Under the pieces are notes generated by a model. It searched no databases, was not told the origin of the DNA, and saw only the letters and a list, made by a program, of their open reading frames with translations. Source: Rhynchopus euleeides (taxonomy: Eukaryota > Euglenozoa > Diplonemea > Diplonemida > Diplonemidae). From it: a DNA stretch of 64,000 nucleotides. The stretch lies in the NCBI GenBank assembly GCA_963210315.1, contig OY723324.1, forward strand, positions 682,001 to 746,000, read 5' to 3'. Of the stretch, positions 9,674-21,047 are shown piece after piece. Within the stretch, counting starts at the first letter, position 1. Each line of letters opens with the position of its first letter. The translations under genes and the position numbers were made by a program.

Positions 9674-11309
9674 ATGTGCCTGGTCTTGGAGCCAAGCCCT
9701 TGCGCGTACGGGGCTGCGGCATGTCGGTTCCAGCACCCTCGCGGGAGGCTGGGCCCGAGCACTGATCTCTAAGAGACGAACCACCTTGCGAATGCGATCG
9801 GGTTTGCGGGCTTGCGGCCATGACATCTCGAAAGGGTCGTCGTGGGCCCGTGATCATGTTTCGGGTTCGACTTGGTGGGCATCCGTGGCGATTCGCGGAA
9901 CCACGTGTATGTGTGCGAGGAAGCAAAGAGATAACACACCAGGAGCCACGCAGCACCAGGTCGACCTGGATCTGATCGAGCTCAGGGGGAAGGAAGCACA
10001 GTCACCAAAGTGATATCACCGCCGGCCTCAACCACCAAACTGCAACCGCAGAAGTTCCGCTATTCTCACAAGGGAAGGCGCCCTGGGATGTAGCAGTGAT
10101 TTGTGTGCAGCGCCATCAAGTGACACTGACCGCCTTGAACAGAGAGGTAGTGTACAGATGGCGAGCAGTGGGAGGGCGTGCTGTGTCCTTCCACTTCCCC
10201 ATCTACCTCCATTCGTTCACCGTTGTTGATAGCGATTTTTTCGCCATTTTTTCGAATCGTATGCATCGGTCAGGCCGAGTGAATCAAAATAGCGCAAAAA
10301 TCACACCAAAATCTGTGTCTGAGGCACAGAAATCGTGCAAAAAAGCACCCAAAAAAAGTGCAAAAAAACCAAAATAGGATTTCGAAAATTGGCCAAAATA
10401 CCCCCAAAATAGAGCCACACCTGCGATGTACACTAAAGGCCGCACACAGAACCTCACCAGAGACGCAAAAATAGCCCCCGCTGCAATGCAAATGTTCCTT
10501 TTATTGAAAGTTCTTCTTCCTTTCTTTTTTTTTGATACCTACCGTTTTCCCATCCATATTTCTTTTGCCACCACCTCTCCCCACACACCTGCATTTTCTA
10601 CATAGCAACCTGTCTGTCCTCTGGGTGGTGTGTGTGAGTGTGGGTGTGGGTTTGGCACTCGCCCTGTATTTTCCCATCGGCATCCCTTAGAGTTGGAGGG
10701 CGTGCGGCAGTTGCGTGTCCTGTGGCGCACCTCTCGGGGCTTCGAACTGGGGTTGCTGGCCTTCAGCCCGCTACCCCACCCACCCCCCGTTCCCCCCCCC
10801 CCCCCCCCTTCTTCCCCCTGAGTGATAACCGAGGCTTTACAGACGATGAGATCTGCAGGGGGGGGGGGGTGGGGAGGGGGGAGGTGGCACAACAAAACAC
10901 ATCGCAGTGTGGGTGGGCGAGGCATGGGGTGGTAGGTGGCATCACCAGCCGCATCACTCACCCACCCCACACGCACGATGCGTGTGGGTCACGCGAATTT
11001 GGGTGAGGAGGGAAGAAGGGGGGGGGGGTTGAAGAGCGCCATTTTCAGTTCTGGTTTTCTCGTGAGTTTTCTCGTGATATGCAGGCGTGCTGTGCCCCTC
11101 GCCCTTCAGGTGGCTGGGGCTGGGCGCGTTGTTCCCTCCTTCACTGTGGGTATCGCCAGGAGCAGCACAGTGGTGTGTTCGGTACGATTCTGTACTGCTT
11201 CAAAGGGGAAGAAGAACTCGGTAGAAACAGCAGCCTGGGAGCCCGTGCATTCAGAAGAATCCAGTGAACCAGTGGCCAGGGGCTATGGCAATGTGGTGTC
11301 GCCGATTGC
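9674..11309. other. Intergenic, no gene recognised
   Basis: It contains A-rich imperfect repeats (CAAAAAT-type) at 10285-10470 and C and G runs near 10795 and 10860. No conserved protein motif, tRNA or splice-bounded exon was found. Confidence 0.45.
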
Positions 11310-11660
11310 TCAAGCAGGCCTGTCGCTAACTTTTCGATTTTGGAGATTTGGTGGGTTGACGCTCCTGTTTTGGGGGGGGGGGGATCAGGGGGGAAAACAC
11401 TAGGGGTCAATTTTTCTCGCGCGCGCTTCGCGCGCGCTCGTGTTGTTGCCAAATTTTCCCACCGGTGGACCACTAGGTGGGCACGGTGTGAGGCGCTGGG
11501 TTCCTTCCGTGGTTCCTCTCCCGCTCGCGCCGTCGGGTGCCGGAGGAAACCAAAAAATGGCTTTCGGGACCATGATTTCGACGCTGCCCCCTGATATGCC
11601 ACGGCCGTCAAAGCGCAAGGACTTGGTTACGAGACGGGCACGCGAGATGGGGGGTCTGGG
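11310..11660 (+). repeat. About 350-bp dispersed repeat, copy A
   Basis: This block returns in reverse complement at 47165-47505 with few changes. It includes CTGTCGCTAACTTTTCGATT, then CACTAGGGGTCAATTTTTCT, then a hairpin CGCGCGCGC-TTC-GCGCGCGCG near 11418-11440 and a C/G-rich tail reaching the 65-bp hairpin repeat. The TA plus GGGGTCA junction at 11401-11409 resembles the ends of the foldback elements. Confidence 0.8.
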
Positions 11661-11709
11661 GGGCAGAGCCCCCCAGCCGCCGGAGGCCACGGTAGTGAGC
11701 ATCTGTTCC
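11649..11709 (-). repeat. 65-bp dispersed hairpin repeat, copy 3
   Basis: Reverse-strand copy of the unit at 9449-9513, abutting the right end of the 350-bp repeat. Confidence 0.85.
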
Positions 11710-11732
11710 TGCAAACTCATACTCTCTTCGAC

Positions 11733-11960
11733 GTCGACCCAGTGAAAGTGGGTTGACGCTTGGTCGACGCTTGGTGAGCGTCGACCCAGTGTAATAAATG
11801 GGTTGACGCTTGGTCCAGGCTTGAATGGCAACCCAGTTCCACTGGGTCGACGCTCCAAGCCTCGACCAAGCGTCAACCCAGTCCACTGGGTCGACGCTGG
11901 GTCGACGCTTTTTTATGGGGGGGGAAACCCAAAATCACTGGGTCGACGGTCGACGCTTAG
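11733..11960. repeat. Self-complementary GTCGAC-motif island
   Basis: About a dozen copies of a word close to ACTGGGTCGACGC, and its complement in the form GCGTCGACCCAGT, alternate in both orientations, so the segment can fold on itself repeatedly. No ORF of interest. Confidence 0.75.
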
Positions 11961-13069
11961 CGACATGCCTGTGAATGCTCAAGCCTCCGGGGAGGGGGGG
12001 GGGGGGGTGTGGCGGTGGGCAACCACCACACCACACACCCCCCTCCCGTCCTCCTTGAACTAACATTGTGTTTTATTCGTCCGCAGAACGTGAAAGGAAT
12101 CTTCCCTACAGGAGGTGTTCGGCGCAGATGCGAGGCCGCGAGTGATCTGGGGGGGCACTGGCAGTGGAGGTATATTAGGGTTCACCGGGCGGGGGAGGGG
12201 GTGTGTGTGAAGTCCAGCAGTTCCCGTCTGCCGGCATCGGCTTCTTCACCACGATCTCCCTCCACTCCCTCCCTGCTCGCTCGCTCGCTCGTGCCTCCCC
12301 ATTGGAGGGGTGTGTGTGTGTGTGTGTGGTGGCCGTGGGGTGATGCGTTGCGGTTCGTTCCTGTTTCCTTCGTTCCTGTTCATGATCTCGCTTTTACCGA
12401 CCCCTTCCCTATTCCCCCACCCCCCACCTCCCCACCTCACCCCCCACGTGCAACACACTCTTCTCGATTTTTCACCGCCCACACACCTACCCCCCTCACA
12501 CCCTGTGCCGAACGACCCGTTTGGAGACATGCCTTCTTTGAGCAGGAGACGAAGTTTAGAACCATCCCTTGAGGATTAGCGCTCGCTTGGCAGAAGCTCA
12601 GCTGAAGGCATCAGCTGCCAGCCCTCTTGAGTGAGGGGGTGTCTCTGGAGCGATTTTCTCGCGATTGTTGCAAGTGTACACCAGAGGAACAACTCAAAAA
12701 AATTAGGGGGGGGGGCGGGGGTGGAGGTGGAGGTTGAGCTGTAAAAAAAGAAGAAGAAATAAGACTGGTCTGCCTTCTCCAGTTGTGTATGTCACTGCTC
12801 GGATTGCCCTGTGCCTCAGGTTGGGAAGTGGGTCGTCGGGGAGGCGGGGGATGATGGCAGAGGGAAATGTATCCGTTATCGAGTTTTGAGGATTGGGGGT
12901 CCGCAAATATATATATAAAAAAACAACCGGCGTCAATGGGACAGAACGGGGGTCTGTGCAGTAGCCTAGCTCTCGCAGTGCCTGGGGTTGTCGGCCCCAA
13001 AGCAATATACAAGGCTTTTCACGCGGGTGGGGGGCAAATATGATGTTGGATCTGTTAGCAGCGCTCATT
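11961..13069. other. Intergenic, no gene recognised
   Basis: It contains a (GT)n run at 12310-12328, a TA run at 12908-12917 and several C or G runs. A polypyrimidine-CAG near 12087 is followed by no recognisable exon. Confidence 0.45.
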
Positions 13070-13792
13070 CACGGTGGGATCTTGTAAATTTTACATGTAT
13101 AACTACAAGTATATACATGTATTATACATGTATAATACTTGCATGTCAACTATTATACATGTATAATACATGTATATGCCTGAAATATACATGTAAAATA
13201 CATGTATATCAAGTAAAAATACAAGTATAATACTTGCATGTCAACTATTATACATGTATTTTTACTTGATATACATGTATTTTACATGTATATTTCAGGC
13301 ATTTACATGTATTTTACATGTATAATACTTGTCATGCAAGTATTATACATGTAAAATACTTGCATGACAAGTAAAATACATGTATAATACTTGCATGACA
13401 AGTAAAATACTGGCATGCAAGTAAAATACATGTATTTTACTTGCATGCAAGTATTTTGCTTGTCATGCAAGTATTTTACATGTATTTTACTTGTCATGCA
13501 AGTATTTTACATGTATAATACTTGCATGACAAGTATTATACATGTAAAATACATGTAAATGCCTGAAATATACATGTAAAATACATGTATATCAAGTAAA
13601 AATACATGTATAATAGTTGACATGCAAGTATTATACTTGTATTTTTACTTGATATACATGTATTTTACATGTATATTTCAGGCATATACATGTATTATAC
13701 ATGTATAATAGTTGACATGCAAGTATTATACATGTATAATACATGTATTATACTTGTAGTTATACATGTAAAATTTACAAGATCCCACCGTG
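13070..13792. mobile_element. 723-bp near-perfect palindrome made of TACATGTA words
   Basis: The ends are CACGGTGGGATCTTG and its exact complement, and the arms mirror each other around about 13431 (the centre reads GTAAAATACATGTATTTTAC). The body is almost wholly TACATGTA, TATACATG, ACTTGCATG and similar self-complementary words. It is A/T-rich in GC-rich surroundings. This looks like a non-autonomous foldback element with CACGGTG ends; elements at 28935-29244 and 52187-52238 share those end bases. No coding sequence. It lies immediately before the PLP-enzyme gene. Confidence 0.8.
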
Positions 13793-13983
13793 TTTCTGAC
13801 CCCCCCCCCCCCCCTCCCACAGAACCGAAAAGGTGTTCTCCGTGAGCGATGGACGCAAATCTCCCCCCCACCCCCCCCACCCACCCTTCCCTGCTTGCCA
13901 ACGGGTTGACTTGACGGCGGTTTTTTTGTGCAATGTTCCACACACACCGCACGCCACAACCTGTTTCGCCAGACCAAGCGCCG

Positions 13984-14000
13984 GTTTGTTTCCTCCCCAG
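13984..14000 (+). promoter_or_regulatory. Candidate splice acceptor of PLP-enzyme gene
   Basis: A T/C tract ending TTTCCTCCCCAG at 14000 follows another CAG-type site at 13972-13976. Either could be a spliced-leader acceptor or the end of a 5' intron. The first in-frame ATG after 14000 is at 14090. Confidence 0.4.
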
Positions 14001-14089
14001 GTCTTAGCGCACCGACAACGCCTTACACCGTTCCCCACAACACACAGGCTGCACCGTTTGCAGGGGCCCAAAGGGCATTGCAGGCAGCG

Positions 14090-15757
14090 ATGTTCGCCTC
14101 GATCAAGGGGCACGTGGGAGGGCGCAGCGGGAGCGGATCTCCAACATCGAAGAGCCTGCAGGAGGAGAACGATGAACTGCGGAGGATGTTGCAGCAGCTC
14201 AACCCGCAGCTGATGCAGAACGAGCGTGTCCTGGAGATGATCCAGCAGAAGGCACGCCGCCACGCGGAGCGGCGAAAGGCTATGGAGAACATCGTTGACA
14301 CCCGGACAGAGCGGCTGGCCAGCCTTGTCCACGGCAACTCATATTTGAACTACGCAGAGAGCGTCGGGAAGACGGCTGTGATGCAGGCCACAGGGAAGGG
14401 TCTTCTTAACCTCCCCACATCCAATATCGAGTGGGGGTCGAAGTGGAAGCCTGTTGGGGAGTCCATGCTGTGCACCCGGGCCGACCCCCCCCGCGAGGTG
14501 AAGGTCGAGTTCGGGAAGAACATGCGTCTGACGCACTTCCACCTCGACGAGAACTTCCTCAATGCGGCGAGCTACGGCGCGACGCCGAAGGCTGTGATGG
14601 AGGCCCGCGAGCAGTGGGATGCGATCAACCAGGCCAACCCGGTGATGTTCCGCTTCAAGCAGCTCCCACTGCTGCTGAAGCAGGTGGAGCAGAGGATTGC
14701 GCTGGAGATCGGGTCGGACCCTTCCGACACGCGCCTGCTGCTCAACGCCAACGCCGCAACGTCATCCATTCTGAAGTCCCTCCCGTGGGAGGCTGGGGAT
14801 CGGTTGCTGATGTTCGACATTGACTACGACGCGACGAAGCTCGCCGCAAACTGGCTGAAGCGGGAGAAGTGCGTCGAGGTGGTTGAGATCGCCCTCGCCC
14901 TCCCCATGTCTGACGACCAGGTCATCGAGACGACCCGGCTGGAGCTGGAGCGGATGCAGTCATCCAACCCGCCCATGCCGAAGATTGCAAACTTCTGCCA
15001 CGTCACGTCAAAATCCGCCTGGATATTCCCCGCACGGAGGCTGACGAAGCTGTTCCACGAGTTTGGCATCTCCGTCATCATCGACGGGGCTCAGGCAGCA
15101 GGGCACCTCGAGCTCAACGTTGCAGACATCGGTGCGGACTGGTACCTCGGGACGATTCACAAATGGATGTATTCCTGCCAGGGGGTTGCCTTCCTTGTGA
15201 CGCAGCCCCACAAGCAGTCTGTCACGAACACCCTGACCGTGTCATACTTCGACGGCGCTGGCTATGAGAAGGAGTTTTCCTACACCGGGCTGCAGGACTT
15301 CTCGACATGGGTTGCAACGCTCGACGCCTTTGATTTCATCGACAAGGTGTGCGGGGGGATGAAGGTGGTCCGTCAGTACTGCCGCGACCAGGCACAGCGG
15401 TGCGTCAAGATCCTGGGCGAGGCGTGGAACACCGAGCCTGTGCAGCTGGACCCTGCCCACTATGGGAACATGCCGATCATGCCCCTGCCTAACGGCAGGA
15501 ATGCGGACTCGGCGATGGCGCCCAAGGTGATGGGGTATCTGATGACGCGGCACAACATCACGGCTTTCCTCCTGGTGGCTGACTTCAACCGCACGCCCAC
15601 GCTGTGCATCCGCTGCACCTGCCAGATCTACACAGATGATGACGACTGGAGGCGCCTCGCCGATGCGGTGAACCAGCTTGGAGGCAACTACGGCGCACTC
15701 AAGGTCATCGCAGAGCTTGGGATCCTGCCTGACTCCGTTGCCGCCATGATTTCCTAG
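14090..15757 (+). CDS. PLP-dependent enzyme, class V aminotransferase (CefD/Egt2-like)
   Basis: Single-exon gene, 555 residues from this ATG; an upstream in-frame ATG (13928) lies before the likely acceptor at 14000 and was not chosen. Residues about 25-75 form a short coiled coil (EENDELRRMLQQLNPQ onward). The rest matches fold-type I PLP enzymes of the cysteine-desulfurase / isopenicillin-N-epimerase group: NFLNAASYGATPKAV for substrate entry, VIIDGAQAAGH with the cofactor-ring Asp332, and GTIHKWMYSCQG with the Schiff-base Lys358. The C-terminal small domain ends with IRCTCQIYTDDDDWRRLADAV. Fold and lysine are clear; substrate is not. Relatives include CefD-like epimerases and hercynylcysteine lyase (Egt2). 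The N-terminal coiled-coil extension is unusual for the family and might tether the enzyme. A (GA)n run follows the stop at 15777-15800. Confidence 0.88.
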   Translation: MFASIKGHVGGRSGSGSPTSKSLQEENDELRRMLQQLNPQLMQNERVLEMIQQKARRHAERRKAMENIVDTRTERLASLVHGNSYLNYAESVGKTAVMQATGKGLLNLPTSNIEWGSKWKPVGESMLCTRADPPREVKVEFGKNMRLTHFHLDENFLNAASYGATPKAVMEAREQWDAINQANPVMFRFKQLPLLLKQVEQRIALEIGSDPSDTRLLLNANAATSSILKSLPWEAGDRLLMFDIDYDATKLAANWLKREKCVEVVEIALALPMSDDQVIETTRLELERMQSSNPPMPKIANFCHVTSKSAWIFPARRLTKLFHEFGISVIIDGAQAAGHLELNVADIGADWYLGTIHKWMYSCQGVAFLVTQPHKQSVTNTLTVSYFDGAGYEKEFSYTGLQDFSTWVATLDAFDFIDKVCGGMKVVRQYCRDQAQRCVKILGEAWNTEPVQLDPAHYGNMPIMPLPNGRNADSAMAPKVMGYLMTRHNITAFLLVADFNRTPTLCIRCTCQIYTDDDDWRRLADAVNQLGGNYGALKVIAELGILPDSVAAMIS

Positions 15758-15767
15758 GCAGGGTGAA

Positions 15768-15804
<37 letters not shown>

Positions 15805-16183
15805 ACGAGGGAGGGTATACTTCAGATGCCCCCTTTGGTGTGGCTGTGTTTACGTGTCGTGGTGTGCTGCAGAGGGGTGTGTGTTTGGGTGTGTGTTGTG
15901 GTTGTTTTGCGGGATACTCTTTTACGGGATAATCTTTTTAGCTGGTAGGTGTTCGGTATCGTGTAAACCCAACGTAGTAAAAAAGGTATTTCGCTGTGTG
16001 TGTTGTCGGCAGGCGACTCCTGCCGAACCGGCCCCAGATAGGCCCCTCCCCCCACAACCTAAGGTCTGCGTGTTCTGCGTTTGTTCAAACCATTCGCTTC
16101 TCTTCTGATTCACTCGGTTCTAACATTTTGTTGTATTGGTTCTTGCAAAAAAAAACAAACACGCCTGCATTGGGGGGGGGGCT
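15758..16183. other. 3' flank and intergenic, no gene recognised
   Basis: It begins with a (GA)n microsatellite (15777-15800). A GTGTGTTGTCGGCAG site near 16010 is not followed by a recognisable exon. It ends in a G run at the foldback-like element. Confidence 0.5.
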
Positions 16184-16184
16184 A

Positions 16185-17232
16185 GGGGGGGTCAAATGCT
16201 GTCAATGTGACCCATTTTTCAACTTCTGCGCTAAGTGCATTTTTCGGGCAAAAAATCATGTTCTCGACCCCAAACCGGTCGGGAAATGCCGCAAACTATG
16301 GTTTTCAGCACCAGGGGGCCAAAGAGAGCACTTTTTTTGCGGTACTTTTTTTCTGGCCCACATGTGGTACCAAGGGGGGTTTGATTGGGGCTGTCGCTTG
16401 AAAAAGGGCCAAAACTAAACCAGAACTACATGTTTTCAGGTCTGTGATGTGCCTCATGTGCAGTGTTTATCACAGACCTCGATCAGATATGGCTTTGGCA
16501 GCATCTTTCCGTCAGCAGTCGTGTCAACATCGACACTGCAGACCCCTCCCTGACGAGAGTAGTACGGGTGCTGTCTTAGTGATTCTGTACCATTTCAATC
16601 CCGACTTTTAGGTTCCACACAATTCAGGCAACCGTTCTGGAAACTTTGAGCGGATCCGGGAGAGCAACACGCCACTTTCGAATGACTGGAAACAGCTTTC
16701 GCGCCAACTACAGACGGCCCCTCTTCATCAGCTGCGTCCGTCTTCAACAGCACCAACACAGCCTTGAACCAGTAGTAGGAAACAGTCGCCATCACAAGCT
16801 GAGTAGCAGCTCGTCACCCAGCAGCACCTCGAGAGCAGCCAGACCAGGAATGTGCATATTTTTTCGTTTGAGAAGTCCTGAGCACGTCTCGGTTGTGTAT
16901 GACGCGTGCACAAGATTCAGCTAGCCAGCTGTACTTTGTCCCAGATAGCCTCCCCCAAACGGAACCCGAGTGGCGCCTGGCCGTTGTTGCTTGCCAAGTG
17001 CAGCTGTCATTCGAGTTCTAGTGTTTGTCGTCCGCCGAGACTATGTGGTCTCTATTGGTGTGTCACGATTGCCGGTAGTGGCAGGTCTGCCACCACCGTT
17101 GCACACACACCATGCGGAACCCCCTTTTGGTACCACATGTGGGCCAGAAAAAAAGTACCGCAAAAAAAGCCCAAATACGGGCCCAAATACGGGCCCAAAA
17201 AAGCCCTCTTATAAAAGACCCCCCCCCCCCAA
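16185..17232. mobile_element. Probable eroded foldback element
   Basis: It starts with TA then GGGGGGGTCAAATG at 16185, the same end as the element at 6625. An inverted pair is clear further in: 16338-16375 (TTTTTTTGCGGTACTTTTTT through CACATGTGGTACCAAGG) and 17113-17165 in reverse complement. Outer parts of the right arm are diverged, ending in a C run near 17220-17232, and no clean right TA junction was found. No transposase seen. Confidence 0.5.
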
Positions 17233-17284
17233 ATATCCAGGAAAAACCCTGGGTTTTTCCCGAGGAAACGCGGGTTTCTCCCTC

Positions 17285-18035
17285 TGTTGCATTGTTCGGG
17301 CTCCGTGCGGATCGTAGTGGGGTCACTTTGTTGGTGTAGGTGCCACACAACGCCCCTGAAATGCGGAGGTGGTCCATCGAGAATGGGGGTCGGAAACCCA
17401 GGGGTCGGAATCGAGGGGTCGGATATGGGGGTCAGAGGGGGTCGGCCCCCCTCCCGACCCCCCATTGTTCTCGGGGGTCGGAATACGGGGGGTCGGAGGG
17501 GTCGGAAGGGGGTCTGAAACTTGGGGGTCGGAACTTTTGCACTATTTCTCAGGGGTCGGAAAATGGGGGGTTGCAAACTCGGGGGTCGGAGTATGAGGGG
17601 TCGGCCCCCCTCCCGACCCCCTCCGACCCCCCCACACAGGGTTTGCAAAACCCCGTCCTTTTGGATATTTGGGACTTCTGCGGATCGTAGTGGGGTCATT
17701 TCGTGGATAGAAGTACCAAGCTTCACTCATGAAATGTGGGTCTGGTCCAGGGATAGTCATGGGAGGAGATGCCTGGGAGGCACACACCCTGTCACCCTAC
17801 TCACCCACCCAGCGGCACCCTCCCCGACCCCCTCCTCGGGTTTTTCAAAAACCCGTTCTTTTGAATGTTTGGAGTTTGTGCGGATCGCAGTGGGGTCATT
17901 TTGGCCATGGGGTGCCTATGAACACCCCTTATTGGTGGTCCCCATTCAGGCAAATTCCTCAAGGCGACCCCCTCGGACCCCCTCCCGACCCCCGACCCCT
18001 GACCCCCCCGACCCCCGACCCCCTCTTATCGGGGT
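17285..18035. repeat. GGGTCGG/CCGACCC island with diverged 200-370 bp units
   Basis: The word GGGGTCGGA and its complement CCCCCGACCCCC recur many times between 17390 and 18020, making the region strongly self-complementary. A longer unit containing GCGGATCGTAGTGGGGTCA recurs at about 17307, 17680 and 17880, with related copies near 44870 and, in reverse, near 51925. No coding. Confidence 0.65.
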
Positions 18036-19876
18036 CTATGCCTAGGGGGGGGGGGTTGCAGAAACAACAGCCAAAGCCTCGGTAGCGCTGCTCCGACGTC
18101 GAACCACAACAAAACAAGTGTCAATGATATACCCAGGTACAATACCTTGCCGAAGGTAGTGTTGTGACAGGGTACGTCTCCTCTCAGCCAGGATCTCTCT
18201 CTCTCTCTCTCCCTCTCCGACCCAAGTAAAATAAAAGGAATGTGTTTGTCATGTCAGCGCGTGGCACGTATTCTCACTTTTTTCTCCCCCCACACACACA
18301 GACATGCACTTCTTGCCGATAGTGTTCATCCCCCCCCCCCCCCAATGTATTGTTCTGACCCCTGCCTCCGCTGCCCAATCTCTCTCCCAACGCAAGGTAG
18401 CCTCGACCCTGTTCCCAAGCGAACTCCTGGCCCGTTCACTTCAACTTTCCCTCCCATCACCGCCGCCCCCCCAGGGCTGGGTGCACGACACGGTAGCCCG
18501 GCACATTCGCAAGGCTGAAACTTAAAGGATCTCAGGGGGACTGCTCACAGCACGGCTAACAATCGTTTCGTTCAAAGAATGTTGACGGAACGATGCCACA
18601 GCAATCATGGTGTATTCTATCCAGGCTGCACTCCGGGGAGGGGGGAGGGGGGGGCGAAGCTCCGATTCCGATCCGGTTAGTCCTACCCGACTAGAGATGT
18701 TGCATTCTTCGGCTGACTCGTCGTCAGAGGAGGCTAGCCGGGCCACACGGAGACCGCATCGTCTCCACTTGTGAAATTGCAGCCAACTTGCAGCTCGTTC
18801 ACTCAAGCTGGGCTTTGTGCACCTCCCCCACCTTCGCAAACCAGGGTTGTTCTATGGGGTCCGCCTTGGTGTGGCTGCCGAGTCCTGGCACTTTGACGCT
18901 TTCGCGTTCATCTTAACCCGACGCCCTGCAGCCATGCAACAGCAGGTGGTGGGGCAGCCGCGGTGATGGTGGTGATGGTGGTAGCGTTGTTTCGTCTCTT
19001 TGTTAATCCACCCACCTTCCACCCCCCCTCGCCCTGCCCCGCCCCGCCCCCCCTCCCCACATCTTTGTGAGGGGCCTTGGCAGGGTGTTGTGCTGAAGCG
19101 AGCGAAAATGTACCACAAAACGAGCAGGCCCGTTATTTTTTTGTCAGAACAACGTGTTTTTCCAACTAAAAAGACTCGTGGCAGCGTTCGGTATCTGCAC
19201 ACATGCACTAGCAGGCACCGTTCGTACAAACAAAGAACGCAACTCCAAGTCTTTTTTTGCGCGAGGGGATGGGTGGGTATAGGAGGAAGGCTCGGGAACG
19301 GATCACCTCCTGGAAGCCCGCCGAAGGTGGGGCGAGGAAGGCAAACGGCATCTGGGGGCCCCGGGGCGGGTGGGTGGGGATGGGGAACAGGAGGCCAAGG
19401 TTGTTGGTGACGGCGATGGGCACGTGAAAGCTTCGAACCTTTTCGGCAAGCGAGGGAGAGGGAGGTCGCCAGACAGCCGCCAGCCCCCCCCCGCCCCCCC
19501 TCACCCCCAACAACTTAACTCTCTGCATGTCTAGACGGGAAGTCTTGCCCGCGTTCGTCTCAGGCGACTCCCTCCACAACTCGCAGCGTGTCATACTGCC
19601 CCCCTCTCTGTGTTGCCATTTCTTTTGGAGGCACTGACAAATTCAAGCACACAGCACAAGGAGGGAAGGCCCCAAAACAAAACGAGAAAAACAAAACAAA
19701 AACTGTCAACACAGGTCGCTTAAAAAACACACACCACACACACAGGCGATTGGCTGCCCCTCACACAGACGCTTCGCCCACCAGGCAAGGTGGGCTGAAG
19801 CACAGCCAGGGTGGTGCCCTATAAAGAACGGTAGCAGCGCAGGGGGGGTGGGGTTTAGCCCTTCCGGAAAGGGCAG
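18036..19876. other. Intergenic before the FHA-parvulin gene
   Basis: Mostly without recognisable features: a CT microsatellite at 18190-18215, C runs near 18330 and 19030, and a G-rich patch at 18635-18655. A TATA-like word (CTATAAAG) at 19819-19826 lies about 55 bases before the start of the next gene. No supported gene on either strand. Confidence 0.45.
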
Positions 19877-21047
19877 ATGATGCAGACGGCGGACCCCGTG
19901 CTGCTGGAGCTGCTGCAGCGGCAGCAGCAGCTGCAGCAGCCGGCGGCGAGTGCGGCGAAGCTGGCCCTCCCGGCAAAGAAGGTCGAGTTGCAGCAGGAGT
20001 GGTTCGTCTGCCCCGACTGGGTCGGCACGCCTGCGAAAGGTGTCCACCTGGAGGTTATCAAGGGCGGGCGTGTCGAGGACCGGATCGTGATCGACAAGCT
20101 GGCATACTATATGGTGGGGAAGAATGGCAACGTTGTGGACATCCCGATGGAGCATGGCAGCATAAGTCGTGTCCACTGCGTGTTTGTGCATCACCGCAAG
20201 GGCAGTGTGTACGTGATTGATCTGGGATCGAACAACGGGGTGACGATTAACGGGCAGAGGATTCCCTCGAAGCAGACTGTGAAGATCACGGAGAGCGACG
20301 AGGTGAAGATCGGAGCATCCTCACGCATCTTCCGGCTGAACCGCAGCGCACCCCTGGCTTTGGAGACGAAGGCGATGCAGCCGAAGCGCCCCGCCCCCAG
20401 CGCGGCAGACGCCGGGGGTCCAAAGGCAAAACGAGCACGAACCGACAAGCCGAGCTCGGTCACCGCCTTCCACATCCTCCTGAAGCACAGCGCGTGCCGC
20501 AACCCTAAGTCATGGCGTGACCCGAAGGCGCCTGTGGGGCGATCGCCAGAGCAGGCTGCCGGGCAGCTGGCGAGCCTCAGGGCGAAGCTGCTTCAGGTAT
20601 GCCCGTCGGGGCAGGAGAGAGGGTTGGGGGTGTAATGTGCTCCTCCTCCACCTACTTCACCCAACCACCCTCACACGCACCCCCCCCCCCCCCCCCTTCT
20701 CCCTCGCAGTATCCGGTTGAGGATCAGTTGCAGCGTCTGCGGGACCAAGCCCATGCCGTGTCGGACTGTTCGTCCGCAAAGAAGGGTGGCGCTCTCGGGG
20801 AGGTGAAGCCGAAGATGATGCTGAAGGTATGCCAGTGCGGTGCCTCCATTCGCCTGTTTGATGGAGTGTCGGGTTCAGAGAAGCCGCTGTCGCCACCACC
20901 ACCACCACCACATCCACCACCACCACTCCACCCCCCCCCCCCCCCAAACAGGAGGTCGAGACTGTGCTGTTTGCACTGCCGGTGGGGCAGATCTCAGAAC
21001 CGGTGACATCGCCTTCAGGGATACATCTTCTGTACCGATCAAAGTAG
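19877..21047 (+). CDS. FHA-parvulin peptidyl-prolyl isomerase, 3 exons
   Basis: Exons 19877-20596, 20710-20826 and 20952-21047; both introns start GTATGC, end CAG and are in phase 0, giving 310 residues. An N-terminal Gln/Ala helix is followed by an FHA domain (about residues 75-155) with SISRVHC and DLGSNNGVTINGQ, the Ser/Arg/His/Asn residues that bind phosphothreonine; the usual first GR is GK here. A Lys/Arg-rich linker (PKAKRARTDK) could be a nuclear signal. Residues 195-310 are a parvulin: FHILLKH (His199), CRNPKSWRDP, SDCSSAKKGG (Cys260) and SGIHLLYRSK (His304). It should bind phosphoproteins and isomerise nearby peptidyl-proline bonds. FHA-parvulins are known from trypanosomes (Par42/Par45) and some oomycetes. 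The AG of a possible acceptor (GGGCAG) touches the first ATG; a second ATG follows directly. Confidence 0.93.
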
